Shown here: piece after piece, positions 59,281-64,000 of the stretch
Position numbering within the stretch: position 1 is the stretch's first letter
Layout of the letters: the number at the start of each line of letters is the position of its first letter
DNA from: Lutjanus erythropterus
Taxonomy: Eukaryota > Chordata > Actinopteri > Lutjaniformes > Lutjanidae
Reading direction: 5' to 3'
NCBI GenBank assembly: GCA_020091685.1
Contig: CM034605.1
Span: 7,425,019-7,489,018 of the forward strand
Length of the DNA: 64,000 nt
Notes under the pieces: model-generated
Seen by the model: only the letters and a program-made list of their open reading frames with translations
What the model was told of the DNA's origin: nothing
Databases searched by the model: none
Made by a program: the position numbers and the translations under genes

Positions 59281-61555
59281 ACGCGTGTGTGTGAGGGGGT
59301 GTGTGGTTTATGAATGTGTGTGCTTATGTCACTGCATACGTGCACATTTGAGGCACAAAAGGGGGAAAAGGCTTTCTTGCCTCCATCAGGGAGAGTCAGC
59401 CACTGTGAAGGCGATAAAAAAAAAAAAAAAGAACACAGGGTGAGATATTGGTGCTGGTAAATCAGATTTTTGCTGTCACGAAGAGCAGAATTTAATCACC
59501 GCACGGCCATCAGTTTGTTCTCTGGGGCGGAGAGAAAGAAATCGAGTCACCGGGTAGAAAATCAGGCATGTATCAGCATATAGGTGCACACATGCGTGCA
59601 CACGGCGCTCTGAAAGTCAATAGAGATGGATGGAAGGGAAGGACTAATTTCAAGCCTCTTGTCACACCCTGTAATCGCCCGCCTCACTAGACTGACTACC
59701 TTTGATTAATTGGTCCGTTGCATTCCAATTTCGGCTTATTACATGAGAGATTTGTGTGTTTGTGTGTGTTTTTAAGGTGAAATGCTTACTTGGCACAGTT
59801 AACAATGTTGTTTGCCATCAGGATACTGATTGTGATTGCAGTGCCTGTGAATTACTTACTGATATATTTGCCTATAGAGCGCCATATCAATTGGTTTAAC
59901 ACAGTGTTGTGGTACCATTATGAGCTTAACCAATCGATTGCAAAAGACAATTGAATTGGTTGTGAATAACTCCCATGAGACGCTTCCAATTGAATTGATT
60001 TGACATGCGTTGTACGAGTTGTAAGGATGTGTATAGGCGCAATCGGAATGGCTGCATCCATTTTGCTCATGCCACACCTAATCACCACTAGTTTGCAACT
60101 GAAAGGCCTGAGAAGAGGCTTGATGGGGATTTATTGGTGGCAGGTCAGGTCATAAACACATTCTCACGCACACACATGAACACTCATGTCTATAGTGTAC
60201 CAGGCGATCTCAACAGACAGATGGAACTACGTGGGAAGTAATCTGGCACAGTCTGGTTTCACCACATGGCACCAGTCCACTGCGGGGAACTCGCACACAT
60301 GTATCCATGCATGTGCAGATGGACATAACAGGATGTAACAGTAAAAAATCTTTCCTTAAATGTGCTGATGAAACAATTTGAAACAAAAGTTTCATCATTA
60401 GTTCATACTTATATGTATCCAGTTAAGAGATGTAATGGAAAGCTGATCAGTCAAGTAATTTATTTGGTGAATGACAGAAAATTAGACAGAAACATTTTTG
60501 ATAATTAATTATCAAAAGTCATTTCAGTAATTCTGTGTAAGCAAAAATGTAAAGTTTCACTGGTTTCAGCTTTTTAAAATGCAAGTATTTGCTCTAGGAA
60601 TTAGTTGTGGGAATTGTTCTCTTGTTTCACACAGCCAAAATAGTTTTGAGGTTAATCAATAATGCAATTAACCAATAGTTATAACCCTGCTTTCATCTGT
60701 TTTTGTAGTGTTTGTTGAACCTAATGAAAGCCAATAATTCTGTTATGTCTTTTATATGACAAAGTCTTGGCCTGCTGATGGACTGCTGCCATTATGTAGT
60801 TTATTTTTCTGCTATAAATAGCAGTGAGATGTTTTACACACTGTAAAGTAGCTAGTCATGTCTTGTATTAAAGCAAAGGTTAAACAGCGGACAGACATAT
60901 TAAGCCTCTTTGCATTTGTCCAGACTAGACGTTTCAGTAAGAGCATTTAAATGGACTTATGAAGACAGCTATGACTGAAGCCGTCCTCTGTCTGGTTGTC
61001 ACTATGAGAGATTTTACTTGATTTTAAGTCACGATGTTATGATTCTTCTCTGAATTAGAATAATATACATAAGCAGATGGTAACATTTGTCCTGTTTCTC
61101 TTACCTTTTTCCCTTTTCTTCTTATCTTACTTTTTTCCTGTCTCAGAGGACGAGGAGGCTGAGAGGTGTTTTAACACTTTTTTAAAAATGTGTGACTAAC
61201 AGAAAGTTGAATTATTCAGTTTCGACTCTCCTCTCTTATCATGAGCCCTAGACTTCAAAAAGATACTGTAGATGCCTTACGGATATTAGGTTGTATCATC
61301 TTCTTCAAACATGATCCCGTCTTCCTTGGAGCTACAAAACATCCCCTTCCCAAAATTTAGAGAATCTACTTTGCCCGCCTGGTGTGTGTGTCTGTCTGTG
61401 GGATCGGAGTTGGAGGGGTAATTTAGGGAGGTGTGTGTCTGTGTGTGTGTTATGACTAAGCCCATCAGCTGCCATCTGGCCATGAGCAGGCTAATAATCT
61501 GGGCTTACTGGTGTCAGCGCAGTTACTGCTAGTCTGCCCTTGTCCACTCCATTGA

Positions 61556-62011
61556 AAACAAGTTAGAAAAGACAGAACCAGAAAAAAAAAAAAAAACTTA
61601 GAAGAAACAGCGACGGAGGGACCAACAGGGACCCATATCCAACATGACCCCGATCTGGCCGGAATGACCACACCAGGGCTGCCTGGTGCAGACATGGCAG
61701 TAGCTATACCGATCGCAGCACCAACAGCAAACAATGAAGACCCCCAGCCGTGCCTTTTCCTCACCACCTTAATCGAGCTCTTCATGCGGGACCAGTCGCC
61801 TGCCCAGGCTCTGTGCTCCCTCCTGGCAATGTGCTGGTTCTGGCCGTCCAGCTGCGAGGCAGAGGAGAAGAACCTGTTCCTTGGCTCTGTGCTGCTCAGT
61901 TTGGGACAGCTCCTCAAAGACAAGCTGTCCTGCCTGGTTCGGGACATGGCTGCCTGCCTGTCCTGCCGGAGAGACGTCAAAGGGGACAAACAAGCGGTAA
62001 CTATAGGATAG
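61556..62011 (+). other. Unassigned coding-like open frame
   Basis: A frame stays open from just after TGA (61553-61555) to TAG (62009-62011), about 150 codons; the first Met is at 61664. From about 61740 it has the G/C-rich third positions of real exons and encodes a hydrophobic, probably helical stretch, including LFLTTLIELFMRDQSPAQAL, EEKNLFLGSVLLSLGQLLKD and VRDMAACLSCRRDVKGDK. I recognise no family. GTAACT at 61996 could be a donor, but no good in-frame acceptor lies upstream. It may be a diverged exon, a pseudogene piece or a transposon remnant. Two other frames are also open over about 300 bp, so base composition contributes. Confidence 0.3.
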
Positions 62012-62269
62012 GCTGATGTGCTCCTTGCTTGTGGGAGTTCTAACAGAAGTAGCTGATACTATGAGTGTTCACACTTATGCTGCGAACTTTCTCACAACTC
62101 CCACAACCTTCTGTCTGTATTTGATAAAAATATCTAGTTTCAGTCAGAAAATTCATATGCCTTTCATTTTATTAGTATTCAGCCTTAATTTTAATAAGCT
62201 CATGCATTACATCATAGATTTATAGTATCATGTGCACTGTATATGAAATATTTGTTACATTTTCAGCCA

Positions 62270-62700
62270 TGCTCTAGGGATGGCAATGTTAGTTGGTTGG
62301 TTGATCCCCAACATTTTGGTCTAGACTAAATTATCTCAACAACGAAGTTTGGCACATATACCCATGGTGCTTAGAGGAGTCCCTGAGCATTCATTTAGTA
62401 CCATCACCATCTTCAATTTAATTTGTCCAGTACTTTGATTTATGACGAAATACCTACAAACTCTGCTGTACTTTGTGCTGCTTGCTTTGTCACATTGCGA
62501 CCCTTTACACACTATTGATGCAGACTTAACGTGTTCTCGCCTTGGAACACAGCCACAACCATAGCTCCAAGATTGTGAACACTGTCAACATTACCTGCTC
62601 AACATCAGCATGTTAGCATCGTCATTGTAAGCATGTTAGCATGCTGACTTTCCCATTTAGAAAGTGTCATTTACAGAGCTGCTAGCTGACTACAGACTTT
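62270..62700 (+). repeat. Teleost dispersed repeat ('gcatgttagcatgctgac' family)
   Basis: Opens 'tagggatggcaatgttagt', then 'ttggtctagactaaa', 'tatctcaacaacgaag', 'ttggcacatatacccatgg', and ends with 'aacatcagcatgttagc', 'agcatgttagcatgctgac' and 'agagctgctagc'. This order of phrases is that of a widespread percomorph repeat as I remember it. A reverse fragment is at 11085-11325. Confidence 0.7.
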
Positions 62701-64000
62701 TCTACCAGTTTGTCCCAGTAAGCCCTCTCTGCTCAACCCTATCCTGATGATCTTTAATTCAACTGTTCACTTGTAAGATTTATAGTGTAGGCAGATTGAA
62801 GCAGGTCAAAAGGTCATGGTGTTACTTATTTTGCTCTGTCTCTCTTCCCTTTATTGCTACCTATGATGTTATCTCAGCAGTATGGGCTCTATTAGAATTA
62901 ATTGTATTGGTTTGACTAGCAGTTACAGACTTTATGGTCGTGTCTTCACTCTCAAACGGTCACCTTGTGCGCCTGGCGGGTCTATTATCTGTTAGCATCA
63001 TGTCATCTTTGGCAGTTGTATGGTGCGGATAGTTCAGGGTGCTTCGGTCACTTCTGAATCACACAGATTGAGCATTTTTCAGGTCAGGAAGGGGACTGGG
63101 GCCAGCCCAGGGGTGGCCATTAGTTATTCCACAGACTTGTTTGTCATCAAGCTATGTTTAATGTTGGGAACAAGCATTTCCGCTTAACCTTTCATTTAGT
63201 TTTAGGCATCTTGGTGGAGTGAGAAAAGCGTATAGTGCTAGCATTAGTTTGCCTTTGTACTGGCAGTCATGCAGTGGAGAGGATCTGAATAGCCTAGGGG
63301 ATGGGGTAGAATGGGTGCTTTAATCTGAAGCTGGCTTCATTATTAAAACACACTCCTCTCCCAAAGTCCTCCGAGACTTGGCGGAATAATATTTGTTTAG
63401 AATGAATAATAAAAGGCATAAATGGGCTTGAGTGGAGCGAGACGGGACCAGCCCTCCCCCTCGTCTTCCTCTCTCCTCCCCTCCACTCAGTCTGATTTAT
63501 GAGCATGCGTCTTCTTTTATTGAGCTTTGAAAAGAAGATGGCATCGTGGCACTATAGCCCACTAACATGGCAAATGAATCACTGGCCTGCCGTCCGGCCA
63601 CCGGGCCTCCCCTCTCTCTCTCGGACTCTCTGACTCACTCTCTCTCCCCGTCATAGTGTCATGACAAGGCTGTTTCATGTGAGAGATGGGTGAAGCCAGC
63701 CCCAGGGACATGCCTGTATTTCATCCCCCCTTCTTTATCCTCTCCCTCCCCATGTTTGTTTGTTTATATTAGCTAAGATGGGGCCTCTCTGCTGCTAAAG
63801 CACAAGGCTTCTCCTTTGATTTGAGCAGCGTTTTATCTGCAAAGCAGACTGAGCTCTGTACATAATGACTCCATTGGACCGTTAAAGGGAGATGGAGACA
63901 GTGTTTAGTGTTTATCTTGCAACCTCCCAGTCTGACAGAGCTGGGCTTTTTTTTTGTGGGTGTTCACACCCGACATTTGGAAAAAACAAGTTATGGAATA

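Larger units (their letters stand above)
57257..64000 (+). other. Following intron of tiam2, running off the window
   Basis: No DH or PH exon is found, so the intron presumably continues past 64000. It holds a 155-bp tandem duplication (57957-58262), a short (GT)n tract (59262-59280), a coding-like block (61556-62011) and a dispersed repeat (62270-62700). 58600-59000 and 63120-63560 are repeat-free with many TAAT/ATTA words and could be conserved regulatory DNA; that is inference. Confidence 0.6.

Noticed and set aside
61581..61595. Poly-A run as evidence of a processed retrocopy at 61.6 kb
   Set aside because: The A run lies at the 5' side of the plus-strand coding-like frame, the wrong end for a tail, and there is no clear target-site duplication.
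61465..61989. 174-codon minus-strand open frame
   Set aside because: It has no ATG at its start and includes a Phe run from the poly-A tract. The plus frame over the same DNA has the better codon third-position pattern.

Overview
This 64 kb window is vertebrate nuclear DNA, most likely from a ray-finned fish of the percomorph type. It has GT-AG introns, long CA/GA/TA microsatellites and many small non-autonomous DNA transposons of kinds common in teleosts. I see no bacterial, viral or plasmid feature, no CRISPR array, and no recognisable tRNA or rRNA gene.

One gene explains essentially all the clear coding sequence: the 5' half of a TIAM2-type Rac guanine-nucleotide exchange factor on the + strand. 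The orthology call is from remembered family sequence, not from a search. I place the start codon at 21872. Twelve coding exons run to 57256 and join without a frame break into 1059 codons: a myristoylation-type N-terminus and long disordered region (exon 1), the PH-coiled-coil-Ex (PHCCEx) module, the Ras-binding domain (RBD), the PDZ domain and a linker. The catalytic DH-PH half is not in the window, so the gene is cut at the right edge. A 5'UTR exon with two small upstream ORFs is proposed at 20671-20767. A TATA-containing promoter plus first exon ending at 14272 is proposed more tentatively.

Layout: 1-13.9 kb is upstream non-coding DNA with repeats. 14-21.9 kb is the putative 5'UTR and first introns, including a textbook hAT element. 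21.9-23.0 kb is the large first coding exon. 23-57 kb holds the remaining exons in introns of 98 bp to 6.8 kb. 57-64 kb is the start of the next intron, with one unexplained coding-like block at 61.6-62.0 kb.

Repeats are the other main content. They include six copies of a fold-back element with TTAA-type ends, one of them split by another inverted-repeat element; an 829-bp hAT element with perfect 16-bp ends and an 8-bp target duplication; a Harbinger-like element with a TTA duplication; two elements whose cores are degenerate 18-bp tandem repeats; and several other dispersed families. I found no novel multi-gene system. The points most worth checking are the coding-like block near 61.8 kb, a weak splice donor after the PDZ exon that would give a DH-less protein if the intron is retained, and the promoter-like remnant inside the hAT element.
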